Shown here in pieces: positions 1-21,292 of a DNA stretch of 64,000 nucleotides. The stretch's first letter is position 1; every line of letters begins with the position of its first letter. Where the stretch lies: assembly GCA_950097015.1 (NCBI GenBank), contig CATNEN010000038.1, positions 10,259,501-10,323,500 on the forward strand, written 5' to 3'. Under the pieces are notes generated by a model. It did not search any database and was not told the DNA's origin. It worked only from the letters and a program-made list of their open reading frames with translations. The DNA is from Macrostomum hystrix. Lineage: Eukaryota > Platyhelminthes > Macrostomidae. Made by a program: the position numbers and the translations under genes.

Positions 1-7995
<7,995 letters not shown>

Positions 7996-8778
7996 ACTTT
8001 TCTGCTTTCAATTTTGAGATTCTAGACAACGGAATTATAGTTTTACAGGTGCCAAAGGCAAGCCTCAGTTGATGCAGCTAGAACAGATTTTGCTCTTCTC
8101 GCAGTTGCAGACTTTGTGGGGCCAGTTAAAGCTGTTTTTATATAGATTGAGTCCAATAGGCCAAGCCTATTAGAGTTTTGAGCAGTTAAAAAGACAGACA
8201 ACGAGAGAGAGAGAGAGAGAGTAGGCAGTAGCGGGGGCTACCGTTATTAGACAATAGGTAACACAGTAGACTTGCATGCTGCATAGCTTTCTCAAAGCTG
8301 GTAGCGGTGGATAGGCTGGGTTGTCAAGGTAAAGTCTGAGTTCATCATCCAGCCAGCTCTCCGTCTCTCTCTGTCTCTAATCTCTATCGTCAAAGTACAC
8401 AGTCCTTACCTCGCCTAAGAAAATAAGTAAAGAAACAATTACAGATTAGAAGTTTTTGGCCCTATAAAATCAGTATAATATTTTGGAGACAGTTTCCATC
8501 GATTGTGAATAATCTAGTGGGTTTCATCAGCAATTCCCTGAATCGTCTGCCTACCTACCGACAATGATTACTGGTCCTGCAATGGCCACTTTTCTGTAAG
8601 CTTGGGACTGAATAATTCACCAATAAAGCATTCCCACTGATCAAACTGCAATGCGATTGTACAGTAACCGCTGCGGCATTAGCCTTCATTATAAGGAATT
8701 CTAGAACTAGAACCCGGAATGGAAACTTATTCAACAAAAGTTCTCACTAAAGTCCTGAACTCCACATTCATTTTAAGC
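7996..8778. other. 5' flank of the tektin gene, with a (GA)n tract
   Basis: Presumed promoter and 5' untranslated region of the tektin gene. It holds a simple (GA)n tract at about 8202-8221 and CT-rich stretches near 8355-8385. No TATA box or known ciliary-gene site could be assigned by eye. Confidence 0.35.
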
Positions 8779-8825
8779 CAATGAGTAGAAAGTCAGTGCA
8801 GGTGTACATACCTGTGTGAGTACAG
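8779..8825 (+). mobile_element. Partial SINE 3' tail
   Basis: AGTCAGTGCAGGTGTACATA followed by CCTGTGTGAGTAC parallels the 3' end of the SINE at 30070-30300 (AGTCAGGGCGGATGCACACA then CCTGTGTGATTAC). No tRNA-like head is visible, so this is a truncated copy. Confidence 0.5.
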
Positions 8826-8949
8826 ATGCTCGGTCCATGGACTGAGGGAGACGCCTTCAATAACCTCAGCTAAAATTCCAGAGTTAAATCTCTTGCTAAA
8901 GTACCCTGTTGCCACAGTCACAGCCAGCTATTGTCATGGTTTTATGTCA

Positions 8950-9920
8950 AACTATAGAATTCGACAAAGCTATGGGAATCGACAGACTGAGATTCGACAG
9001 ACTATGAGATTCAGTAAACTATGAGATTCGACAGACTATGAGATTCAGTAAACTATGAGATTCGACAGACTATGAGATTCAGTAAACTATGAGATTCGAC
9101 AGACTATGAGATTCAGTAAACTATGAGATTCGACAGACTATGAGATTCAGTAAACTATGAGATTCAATAAACTTCATCGACAGACTATGAGATTCGTTAG
9201 ACCATGAGATTCGTCAGACCATGAGATTCGACACATTATGAGATTCGACAGACTATGAGATTCGACAGACGATGAGATTCGACAGACTATGAGATTCGAC
9301 AGACTATGAGATTCGACAGACTATGAGATTCGACAGACTATGAGATTCAGTAAACTATGAGATTCTATCAATTATGAGATTCGACAGACTATGGGATTCA
9401 GTAAACTATGAGATTCAGTAAACTATGAGATTCGACAGACTATGAGATTCAGTAAACTATGAGATTCAGTAAACTATGAGATTCGACAGACTATGAGATT
9501 CAGTAAACTATGAGATTCAGTAAATTATGAGATTCGACAAACTATGAGATTCGACAGACTATGAGATTCGACAGACTATAAGATTTGACAGACTATGAGA
9601 TTCGACAGACTATGAGATTCGACAGACTATGAGATTCAGTAAACTATGAGATTCGACAGACTATGAGATTCAGTAAACTATGAGATTCAGTAAATTATGA
9701 GATTCGACAGACTATGAGATTCGACAGACTATGAGATTCGACAGACTATGAGATTCGACAGACTATAAGATTCGACAGACTATGAGATTCGACAGACTAT
9801 GAAGTTCGACAGACCATGAAGTTCGACAGACTATGAGATTCGACAGACTATGAGATTCGACAGACTATGAGATTCGACAGACTGAGATTCGACAGACCAT
9901 GAGATTCGACAGATTATTGG
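8950..9920. repeat. 17-bp minisatellite, about 57 copies, same family as intron 1 array
   Basis: Same 17-bp unit as the array at 7163-7805 (GAGATTCGACAGACTAT), here alternating with GAGATTCAGTAAACTAT, which is rare in the intron array. It lies upstream of the tektin first exon. Confidence 0.95.
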
Positions 9921-10396
9921 GATTGTATCGTGCTGTTATGTGTGCTCAGTGGTGAGTAGAATGAGCAGAATTGTAGAATTTACCAGTTAAAAATAAAAAT
10001 ATTGAGGCGAGAAAATTACGATCTGCAGTGCCGGCCATCTTGTGTCCGTTGGCCAATTACAATCGGATGCAGTGCAAAATGACTCATATTTTTATGAAAC
10101 TGTTGTCCCGGTGGGAAAGTACCTATCGATGCCATGCGAGATTTTATGACTTCTCATGTTAAAATAGTTTTTATGGCGATTGTAAAACCATCATCCACCC
10201 TGTGAGAAATGTTTTATTGCTAAATTTCAGCGAGCATGAATATAATTGCCTATCTGAGCGCATTGCAAAGTTGCTAGCGATGTGAATTTCAGCCAAGTTA
10301 TTTTGTCATTCACGATTTTTAGAGGCTGTAATAATCCGTTAGAGGAGGCGGAATTTTTTGTTGCTATGGGAAAATAAATGAACAAAGTAATGAAAT
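9921..10396. other. Spacer between two arrays
   Basis: Unique sequence between the 17-bp and 11-bp arrays. No gene, RNA or mobile element recognised. Confidence 0.4.
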
Positions 10397-11020
10397 ATGT
10401 CGGGATTTTATCGGGATTGTGTTCGGATTGTGTTGGGATCGTGTTGGAATTTTTTGGGATTTTTTGGGATTGTATTGGGATTGTCTTGGGATTGTGTTAG
10501 GACTGTGTTGGGATTATGTTGGGATTGCGTTGGGATTATGTTTGGATTGTGTTGGGATTGTGTTCGGATTGCGTTGGGATTATGTTTGGATTGCGTTGGG
10601 ACTGTGTTGGGATTATGTTGGGATTGCGTTGGGATTATGTTTGGATTGTGTTGGGATTGTGTTCGGATTGCGTTGGGATTATGTTTGGATTGCGTTGGGA
10701 CTGTGTTGGGATTATGTTTGGATTGTGTTGGGATTGTGTTCGGATTGCGTTGGGATTATGTTTGGATTGCGTTGGGACTGTGTTGGGATTATGTTAGGAT
10801 TGCGTTGGGATTGTGTTGGGATTGCGTTGGGACTGTGTTGGGATTATGTTAGGATTGCGTTCGGATTGCGTTGGGATTGTGTTCGGATTATGTTAAGATT
10901 GCGTTGGGATTTTGTTGAGATTTTTTTGGGATTGTGTTGGGATTGTGTCGGGATTGTGTTGGGATTTTTTGGGATTGTGTTGGGATTGTGTTGGGATTGT
11001 GTTGGGAATGTGTTTGGATT
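10397..11020. repeat. 11-bp minisatellite with higher-order structure
   Basis: About 56 units of 11 bp (TTGGGATTGTG and variants TTGGGATTATG, TTCGGATTGCG, TTTGGATTGCG). Longer blocks of several variants recur in the same order between 10500 and 10800. Open frames rich in G-L-C-W-D are by-products. Confidence 0.93.
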
Positions 11021-11784
11021 GCACTCTGATTTTACGCTCGTAAAATCAGTCAAATAATTTTGTCCGCTAAATTAAGAGTCTAAAGTTACCTACTCATCAG
11101 TAGTCACATACATTTTGACACCTAATTTTGATAAGGTAAATAAATAATATAGTCGCTAGCATATGAGGGCTACAGTGTTAGAACCGTGCCCCCATAAATT
11201 TTCAGGTTGTACGAGTCTTTTAAGTTACTAATCTTCAGCCTGAAAATCTTCATTATTCAGGTAAAACATCACCTCATTAAATTAGACCTCTGATGAAATG
11301 CTAATTCTGTGTAGGCAGCTATAACAATAGCACAATAGCACGGGCTTAGAATCTGTGCCATTGGTTAATTTAATAACAGATCTGCAATCACGCCAAGGAT
11401 TAGAAATGTCTAGATTAAATTTTTGCAGACGATTGGCACCTGATTTCAGCCTTTTCCAGCCAAGCAGCGCCTTTGTGTTGAATGAGTAGGGTTACAATGA
11501 AACAACACCTGCTCTGCATCGATTTGCTTCACAAGCGAGCGTTCCTGCCACTGATTAATGAAAAATCTGTGACATTTTCAATTAAGTAATTAGAAATTTT
11601 AATCATCTAAAATTTGCCCAAATCAAGCTTAGGATAATATATAACAGGTTTCATCTGGAATTTCAAACTTTAGCAAAGGTACATTAAAATATTGTGCTTC
11701 ATACAAAACTACATAATGTGACCCATAAAATATAAAGTACTTAATAGACTTACTTTATTTAGAAAGCATTATGAGGACAACAAT
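11021..11784. other. AT-rich spacer, no gene seen
   Basis: Unique AT-rich sequence between two arrays. No open frame with gene-like content, no mobile element ends recognised. Confidence 0.4.
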
Positions 11785-14700
11785 GAGGACAACTATCGAT
11801 TGATTGAATAACTTGATGGTAAAACTATCGATTGATTGAATAACTTGATGGTAAAACTATCGATTGATTGAATGACTTGATGGTAAAACTATCGATTGAT
11901 TGAATAACTTGATGGTAAAACTATCGATTGATTGAATAACTTGATGGTAAAACTATCGATTGATTGAATAACTTGATGGTAAAACTATCGATTGATTGAA
12001 TAACTTGATGGTAAAACTATCGATTGATTGAATGACTTGATGGTAAAACTATCGATTGATTGAATAACTTGATGGTAAAACTATCGATTGATTGAATAAC
12101 TTGATGGTAAAACTATCGATTGATTGAATAACTTGATGGTAAAACTATCGATTGATTGAATAACTTGATGGTAAAACTATCGATTGATTGAATAACTTGA
12201 TAGTAAAACTATCGATTGATTGAATGACTTGATGGTAAAACTATCGATTGATTGAATAACTTGATGGTAAAACTATCGATTGATTGAATAACTTGATAGT
12301 AAAACTATCGATTGATTGAATGACTTGATGGTAAAACTATCGATTGATTGAATAACTTGATGGTAAAACTATCGATTGATTGAATAACTTGATGGTAAAA
12401 CTATCGATTGATTGAATGACTTGATAGTAAAACTATCGATTGATTGAATGACTTGATGGTAAAACTACCGATTGATTGAATGACTTGATGGTAAAACTAT
12501 CGATTGATTGAATGACTTGATAGTAAAACTATCGATTAATAGAATGACTTGATGGTAAAACTTTCGATTGATTGAATAACTTGATGGTAAAACTATCGAT
12601 TGATTGAATGACTTGATAGTAAAACTATCGATTAATAGAATGACTTGATGGTAAAACTTTCGATTGATTGAATAACTTGATGGTAAAACTATCGATTGAT
12701 TGAATGACTTGATGGTAAAACTATCGATTGATTGAATAACTTGATGGTAAATCTATCGATTAATAGAATGACTTGATGGTAAAACTTTCGATTGATTGAA
12801 TAACTTGATAGTAAAACTATCGATTGATTGAATGACTTGATGGTAAAACTATCGATTGATTGAATAACTTGATGGTAAATCTATCGATTAATAGAATGAC
12901 TTGATGGTAAAACTTTCGATTGATTGAATAACTTGATGGTAAAACTATCGATTGATTGAATGACTTGATGGTAAAACTATCGATTGATTGAATAACTTGA
13001 TGGTAAAACTATCGATTGATTGAATAACTTGATGGTAAATCTATCGATTGATAGAATAACTTGATGGTAAAACTATCGATTGATTGAATGACTTGATGGT
13101 AAAACTATCGATTGATTGAATAACTTGATGGTAAAACTATCGATTGATTGAATAACTTGATGGTAAAACTATCGATTGATAGAATAACTTGATGGTAAAA
13201 CTATCGATTGATTGAATAACTTGATGGTAAAACTATCGATTGATTAAATAACTTGATGGTAAAACTATCGATTGATTGAATAACTTGATGGTAAAACTAT
13301 CGATTGATAGAATGACTTGATGGTAAAACTATCGATTGATAGAATGACTTGATGGTAAAACTATCGATTGATTGAATAACTTGATGGTAAAACTATCGAT
13401 TGATTGAATGACTTGATGGTAAAACTATCGATTGATTGAATAACTTGATGGTAAAACTATCGATTGATTGAATGACTTGATGGTAAAACTATCGATTGAT
13501 TGAATAACTTGATGGTAAAACTATCGATTGATTGAATAACTTGATGGTAAAACTATCGATTGATTGAATAACTTGATGGTAAAACTATCGATTGATTGAA
13601 TAACTTGATGGTAAAACTATCGATTGATTAAATAACTTGATGGTAAAACTATCGATTGATTGAATAACTTGATGGTAAAACTATCGATTGATTGAATAAC
13701 TTGATGGTAAAACTATCGATTGATAGAATGACTTGATGGTAAAACTATCGATTGATTGAATAACTTGATGGTAAAACTATCGATTGATTGAATAACTTGA
13801 TGGTAAATCTATCGATTAATAGAATGACTTGATGGTAAAACTTTCGATTGATTGAATAACTTGATGGTAAAACTATCGATTGATTGAATGACTTGATGGT
13901 AAAACTATCGATTGATTGAATAACTTGATGGTAAATCTATCGATTAATAGAATGACTTGATGGTAAAACTATCGATTGATAGAATGACTTGATGGTAAAA
14001 CTATCGATTGATTGAATAACTTGATGGTAAAACTATCGATTGATTGAATGACTTGATGGTAAAACTATCGATTGATTGAATAACTTGATGGTAAAACTAT
14101 CGATTGATTGAATGACTTGATGGTAAAACTATCGATTGATTGAATAACTTGATGGTAAAACTATCGATTGATTGAATAACTTGATGGTAAAACTATCGAT
14201 TGATTGAATAACTTGATGGTAAAACTATCGATTGATTGAATAACTTGATGGTAAATCTATCGATTGATTAAATAACTTGATGGTAAAACTATCGATTGAT
14301 TGAATAACTTGATGGTAAAACTATCGATTGATTGAATAACTTGATGGTAAAACTATCGATTGATAGAATGACTTGATGGTAAAACTATCGATTGATTGAA
14401 TAACTTGATGGTAAAACTATCGATTGATTGAATAACTTGATGGTAAATCTATCGATTAATAGAATGACTTGATGGTAAAACTTTCGATTGATTGAATAAC
14501 TTGATGGTAAAACTATCGATTGATTGAATGACTTGATGGTAAAACTATCGATTGATTGAATAACTTGATGGTAAATCTATCGATTAATAGAATGACTTGA
14601 TGGTAAAACTTTCGATTGATTGAATAACTTGATGGTAAAACTATCGATTGATTGAATGACTTGATGGTAAAACTATCGATTGATTGAATAACTTGATGGT

Positions 14701-17627
14701 AAATCTATCGATTGATAGAATAACTTGATGGTAAAACTATCGATTGATTGAATAACTTGATGGTAAAACTATCGATTGATTAAATAACTTGATGGTAAAT
14801 CTATCGATTGATTGAATGACTTGATGGTAAAACTATCGATTGATTGAATGACTTGATGGTAAAACTATCGATTGATTGAATAACTTGATGGTAAATCTAT
14901 CGATTAATAGAATGACTTGATGGTAAAACTTTCGATTGATTGAATAACTTGATAGTAAAACTATCGATTGATTGAATGACTTGATGGTAAAACTATCGAT
15001 TGATTGAATAACTTGATGGTAAATCTATCGATTAATAGAATGACTTGATGGTAAAACTTTCGATTGATTGAATAACTTGATGGTAAAACTATCGATTGAT
15101 TGAATGACTTGATGGTAAAACTATCGATTGATTGAATAACTTGATGGTAAAACTATCGATTGATAGAATAACTTGATGGTAAAACTATCGATTGATTGAA
15201 TGACTTGATGGTAAAACTATCGATTGATTGAATGACTTGATGGTAAAACTATCGATTGATTGAATAACTTGATGGTAAATCTATCGATTGATAGAATAAC
15301 TTGATGGTAAAACTATCGATTGATTGAATGACTTGATGGTAAAACTATCGATTGATTGAATGACTTGATGGTAAAACTATCGATTGATTGAATGACTTGA
15401 TGGTAAAACTATCGATTGATTGAATGACTTGATGGTAAAACTATCGATTGATTGAATGACTTGATAGTAAAACTATCGATTAATAGAATGACTTGATGGT
15501 AAAACTTTCGATTGATAGAATAACTTGATGGTAAAACTATCGATTGATAGAATGACTTGATGGTAAAACTATCGATTGATAGAATAACTTGATGGTAAAA
15601 CTATCGATTGATTGAATAACTTGATGGTAAAACTATCGATTGATTAAATAACTTGATGGTAAAACTATCGATTGATTGAATAACTTGATGGTAAAACTAT
15701 CGATTGATTGAATAACTTGATGGTAAAACTATCGATTGATAGAATGACTTGATGGTAAAACTATCGATTGATTGAATAACTTGATGGTAAAACTATCGAT
15801 TGATTGAATAACTTGATGGTAAATCTATCGATTAATAGAATGACTTGATGGTAAAACTTTCGATTGATTGAATAACTTGATGGTAAAACTATCGATTGAT
15901 TGAATGACTTGATGGTAAAACTATCGATTGATTGAATAACTTGATGGTAAATCTATCGATTAATAGAATGACTTGATGGTAAAACTTTCGATTGATTGAA
16001 TAACTTGATGGTAAAACTATCGATTGATTGAATGACTTGATGGTAAAACTATCGATTGATTGAATAACTTGATGGTAAATCTATCGATTGATAGAATAAC
16101 TTGATGGTAAAACTATCGATTGATTGAATAACTTGATGGTAAAACTATCGATTGATTAAATAACTTGATGGTAAATCTATCGATTGATTGAATGACTTGA
16201 TGGTAAAACTATCGATTGATTGAATGACTTGATGGTAAAACTATCGATTGATTGAATAACTTGATGGTAAATCTATCGATTAATAGAATGACTTGATGGT
16301 AAAACTTTCGATTGATTGAATAACTTGATAGTAAAACTATCGATTGATTGAATGACTTGATGGTAAAACTATCGATTGATTGAATAACTTGATGGTAAAT
16401 CTATCGATTAATAGAATGACTTGATGGTAAAACTTTCGATTGATTGAATAACTTGATGGTAAAACTATCGATTGATAGAATAACTTGATGGTAAAACTAT
16501 CGATTGATTGAATAACTTGATGGTAAAACTATCGATTGATTAAATAACTTGATGGTAAAACTATCGATTGATTGAATGACTTGATGGTAAAACTATCGAT
16601 TGATTGAATGACTTGATGGTAAAACTATCGATTGATTGAATAACTTGATGGTAAATCTATCGATTGATAGAATAACTTGATGGTAAAACTATCGATTGAT
16701 TGAATGACTTGATGGTAAAACTATCGATTGATTGAATGACTTGATGGTAAAACTATCGATTGATTGAATGACTTGATGGTAAAACTATCGATTGATTGAA
16801 TGACTTGATGGTAAAACTATCGATTGATTGAATGACTTGATAGTAAAACTATCGATTAATAGAATGACTTGATGGTAAAACTTTCGATTGATTGAATAAC
16901 TTGATGGTAAAACTATCGATTGATTGAATGACTTGATAGTAAAACTATCGATTAATAGAATGACTTGATGGTAAAACTTTCGATTGATTGAATAACTTGA
17001 TGGTAAAACTATCGATTGATTGAATGACTTGATGGTAAAACTATCGATTGATTGAATGACTTGATGGTAAAACTATCGATTGATTGAATGACTTGATGGT
17101 AAAACTACCGATTGATTGAATAACTTGATGGTAAATCTATCGATTAATAGAATGACTTGATGGTAAAACTTTCGATTGATTGAATAACTTGATGGTAAAA
17201 CTATCGATTGATTGAATGACTTGATGGTAAAACTATCGATTGATTGAATAACTTGATGGTAAAACTATCGATTGATAGAATGACTTGATGGTAAAACTAT
17301 CGATTGATTGAATAACTTGATGGTAAAACTATCGATTGATTGAATAACTTGATGGTAAAACTATCGATTGATTGAATAACTTGATGGTAAAACTATCGAT
17401 TGATTGAATGACTTGATGGTAAAACTATCGATTGATTGAATAACTTGATGGTAAATCTATCGATTGATAGAATAACTTGATGGTAAAACTATCGATTGAT
17501 TGAATGACTTGATGGTAAAACTATCGATTGATAGAATGACTTGATGGTAAAACTATCGATTGATTGAATAACTTGATGGTAAAACTATCGATTGATTGAA
17601 TGACTTGATGGTAAAACTATCGATTGT
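11785..17627. repeat. 5.8-kb satellite, 32-bp unit, about 182 copies, 640-bp higher order
   Basis: Units of 32 bp with core ACTATCGATTGATTGAATAA and CTTGATGGTAAA. Diagnostic variants (TAAATCTATCG, CTTTCGATTG, GATTAATAG, GATAGTAA) are not random: a four-unit block starting with the TAAATCTATCGATTAATAG form recurs many times, and a segment at about 13720-13980 reappears 640 bp (20 units) later. Indels are rare, so phase is kept over nearly 6 kb. This is the largest array in the window. Confidence 0.97.
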
Positions 17628-17635
17628 CTAACTGT

Positions 17636-18062
17636 CTGAGTGCCGAGTCTGGATGACGAAGAGTCAACCAGTGGGTTGAGATGTGTTGACTGTCTTTGAG
17701 TGAGCCATCTGTGAAACAGTGGATCTCGTTACGGTTCTACTGGTCATTATTGCATCTTCCCTCGAAGTTATTGAAATTTTAAAGCGTTGGCAAAGGTTGG
17801 CTGTGCGCGCCGTCAGAGCGGACGTTGAGGCTGTTGCACTCTCCCAAGTCTTTGAAGCACAGCTAGGTCTGTGTGCGGAACCACCTTTCGTATTGCTGTA
17901 GCCACTGCTTCTTTCCGAATATGGATGTCCAAATGGCAGCCGGTCGAGGAAGCTGCGTTGAGGCCATCGAAGGGCTCGAATCATTCAGGACCATTCGGCA
18001 AGCTCGTCTCTGCACTCGCTTTAGTGCCTCGAAGCCAAGTAGCGACTTCAAATAGACGTGTA
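17636..18062 (-). pseudogene. Remnant of non-LTR retrotransposon pol (thumb and RNase H)
   Basis: Reading the minus strand, fragments in shifted frames give LKRVQRRACRM, then LDIHIRKEAVATAIRK, then FTDGSLKDSQ. These match, in order, the region after the reverse transcriptase palm of LINE pol proteins and the start of an RNase H domain, whose first catalytic Asp lies in the TDGS motif. The polymerase domain with FADD is absent and the frame is broken at least once, so it is a dead 3' fragment. An RNase H downstream of the polymerase points to I, R1 or similar LINE clades. It abuts the 32-bp satellite. Confidence 0.65.
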
Positions 18063-18920
18063 CAACTGTTCAGTCCGTGGACTAGGGAAGCCGCCAAGCA
18101 AACCCGGAATTTCTGCCCCAGCAAATGCTGGTACTTATTTGACAACTGTGTGAACTAAAATTATCACGGAACTTCGCTATAACAAAAATCTGTGTCTCCT
18201 AGGGGACATAAAATCGTCGCTATTATTCATGCAAGATTAAAGTGCATGCATGAGATAGCACGCCAAGACCGACTTCGGATAATGACTGTCTTATTTTAGA
18301 CCGTGTTTACCAAACCAACAAGCAATCCGCCTAATTGGATAGTCATGCATGACGTAGTTGATGATGTGCTTGTTTTCGAAGTTAATAGCGCCAGGTCAAC
18401 CAGATGATGAAGGGCATTTCATGCCGCGATTCTGAGCGAACAAATCCAGGTGAGCCTCGCAAGTTATCATGGCTAGGTAGCCATCTGGATATTTAGCCAG
18501 TCATTATGCCTCAGACAGTATTTTAGTGTCAGCAATAACCTCAAATGGTCCTAGCTAATAACCTTCAGAATAATGACATTGAATGGCGCTAATGTTTCAG
18601 AATATCATTCATTGAGAAATAAATCACAGCAATTTAACGAACACTGATCTCGATCAATTATTTCTTACCCTTTTCGTCTTTAAATAAGGTTAATTTATCT
18701 GCAGCAAAGATTATAGCTATCTGGAATAAATACCCACGCCGAAAAAAATGTGACTGAAAATTGATTTTTTTCTCCTTTGTTAAAAAAATGAATTGCTTTT
18801 TATAGTTTTGAAATTTAATTAATAATTTAAATCAGAGAAATCCGCTGTGCGCAAAAATAAAAAGCTGAGTCAGGATTTCCAAGGATGAGGCAGTTAAGGT
18901 TATGAAACAGGCGAACAGGA
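18063..18920. other. Spacer, no gene seen
   Basis: Unique, mostly AT-rich sequence between the LINE remnant and the next array. Nothing recognised. Confidence 0.4.
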
Positions 18921-18924
18921 ACTA

Positions 18925-19645
18925 GACTCGTATTCAAATGGCGGAGGCGAAGGTCAAGGAATGGGGTGGGTGTTAAAAGCTGAGGTCAGAAAGGCGCGAA
19001 TTAAAATGGCGGAAGAGAGGGTCATAGAATGGGGTGGGTGTTAAAAGTTGAGGTCACAAGGCGCGAATCAAAATTGGGGAGGAGAGGGTCAAGGAATGGG
19101 GTGGGTGTTAAAAGCTGAGGTCAGAAAGGAACGAATCAAAATGGCGGAAGAGAGGGTCATAGAATGGGGTGGGTGTTAAAAGTTGAGGTCACAAGGCGCG
19201 AATCAAAATTGGGGAGGAGAGGGTCAAGGAATGGGGTGGGTGTTAAAAGCTGAGGTCAGAAAGGAACGAATCAAAATGGCGGAAGAGAGGGTCATAGAAT
19301 GGGGTGGGTGTTAAAAGTTGAGGTCACAAGGCGCGAATCAAAATTGGGGAGGAGAGGGTCAAGGAATGGGGTGGGTGTTAAAAGCTGAGGTCAGAAAGGC
19401 GCGAATTAAAATGGCGGAAGAGGTGTCAAGGAATGGGGTGGGTGTTGAAAGCTGAGGTCAGAAAGGAACGAATCAAAATGGCGGAAGAGAGGGTCATAGA
19501 ATGGGGTGGGTGTTAAAAGTTGAGGTCACAAGGCGCGAATCAAAATTGGGGAGGAGAGGGTCAAGGAATGGGGTGGGTGTTAAAAGCTGAGGTCAGAAAG
19601 GCGCGAATTAAAATGGCGGAGGAGAGGGTCAAGGCGCGAAGTGGC
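18925..19645. repeat. About 67-bp minisatellite alternating as a 135-bp dimer
   Basis: Two unit types, about 68 bp (GCTGAGGTCAGAAAGG, AAAATGGCGGAAGAGAGG) and 67 bp (GTTGAGGTCACAAGG, AAAATTGGGGAGGAGAGG), alternate so that the true period is about 135 bp; both share GAATGGGGTGGGTGTTAAAA. About 10-11 single units. Confidence 0.93.
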
Positions 19646-20344
19646 TATCCGGGAGTTGTTTAGAATTTAGTGGATCAAAAAGAAACGAATTGAAAGATTT
19701 GGGTTGACTTCAGTAGCCCATGAAGTGAGGTGGGTGTCAAAAGTTAAAGAGCGTTCAAATTGAACTGATAATGCATGTTTGTTTCCTGGAATTTTGGGGT
19801 GGGTAGAGCTGAAAATATTGAATTATGGGGTACAATAATTGAGAACTAATTATCGTCTCTGACGGCGAGATACAGGACACGTAGCTGAGAACAGACAGCA
19901 AAGTTACGTTCGTATGCAGCAACAAAAAATTTTACGTTTCTAGTCCAAAATCTGCATTTAGCAGGTGTCTACATGGAAACGACACCTTTTTCTTCCTATA
20001 GATTTTTAGGCATAAATTTGCGCAGGAATTTTCGGCTAGAAAAACGCACTGAAAGCCTACACAAAAAGTTTCGTGGAAAGTGAGCTCTAGTTTTGTTACT
20101 AAGCACGGCTAAGCACTGGCAGGGTAAAAACTACATATTCAGTTTTTTCAAACCAGTTGGAGCCAATGAATATTTACATTGGGCTTAACTTTTTGTTTCT
20201 TTTTTTAGTGTTGTTGTGCTAGCCATTTTTTAAACAAATTCAAAAGACTCAAATTCAAATTCAAAACACATGTTGACGACATTTTTTCTTATAAACTTGC
20301 ATCCTGTTTCTGCTTTTCGATTGATTGTGTCAACACCTTCATGA
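19646..20344. other. Spacer, no gene seen
   Basis: Unique sequence between arrays. No convincing coding or mobile-element content. Confidence 0.4.
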
Positions 20345-21046
20345 TTACATGTCACCGTACCACACTGGGACAAGTCTCCTTACCACACTGGGACAAGTCA
20401 CCTTACCACACTGGGACAAGTCACCTTACCACACTGGGACAAGTCACCTTACCACACTGGGACAAGTCACCTTACCACACTGGGGCAAGTCACCTTACCA
20501 CACTGGGGCAAGTCACCTTACCACACTGGGGCATAGTCACCTTACCACACTGGGACAAGTCACCTTGATTAAATGACACTTCACCTTACCACACTGGGGC
20601 CAGTCACCTTGATTAAATGACACTTCACCTTACCACACTGGGGCCAGTCACCTTGATTAAATGACACTTCACCTTACCACACTGGGGCCAGTCACCTTGA
20701 TTAAATGACACTTCACCTTACCACACTGGGGCCAGTCACCTTGATTAAATGACACTTCACCTTACCACACTGGGGCCAGTCACCTTGATTAAATGACACT
20801 TCACCTTACCACACTGGGGCCAGTCACCTTGATTAAATGACACTTCACCTTACCACACTGGGGCCAGTCACCTTGATTAAATGACACTTCACCTTACCAC
20901 ACTGGGGCCAGTCACCTTGATTAAATGACACTTCACCTTACCACACTGGGGCCAGTCACCTTGATTAAATGACACTTCACCTTACCACACTGGGGCCAGT
21001 CACCTTGATTAAATGACACTTCACCTTACCACACTGGGGCCAGTCC
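20345..21046. repeat. 23-bp array passing into a 44-bp array
   Basis: From 20345 to 20566 a 23-bp unit (TACCACACTGGGACAAGTCA) is repeated about 10 times. From 20567 the unit is 44 bp: the 23-bp core plus an inserted 21-bp segment GATTAAATGACACTTCACC; about 11 nearly identical copies follow. The 44-bp unit evidently arose from the 23-bp one. Confidence 0.95.
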
Positions 21047-21292
21047 CAAAGTCCAAAAATTAGATGTATCGGAATAAAAAATTATCAATCACTTCAAAAC
21101 CAGGTTGATTCGATCGGGACTAGATTAATCTAGCTCGTAGAATGTTTATTTGACAAATTAGTTTGATCAATTTGATAGCAGCTGCAGCTGATGTCTGTAG
21201 GCTTTTAATTAGGCTTCATTTCCTAATTAGGAGCTAAAGGTGTTTTCTAGAATCACAGGTTCGTCAGATCAATTTATAAAGTACATTTAGAG

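Noticed and set aside
10397-11057. Gly-Leu-Cys-Trp-Asp repeat protein of about 210 residues
   Set aside because: An 11-bp array read in three frames; no gene features.
11785-17627. CRISPR array
   Set aside because: Repeats are directly adjacent without unique spacers, and the DNA is eukaryotic.
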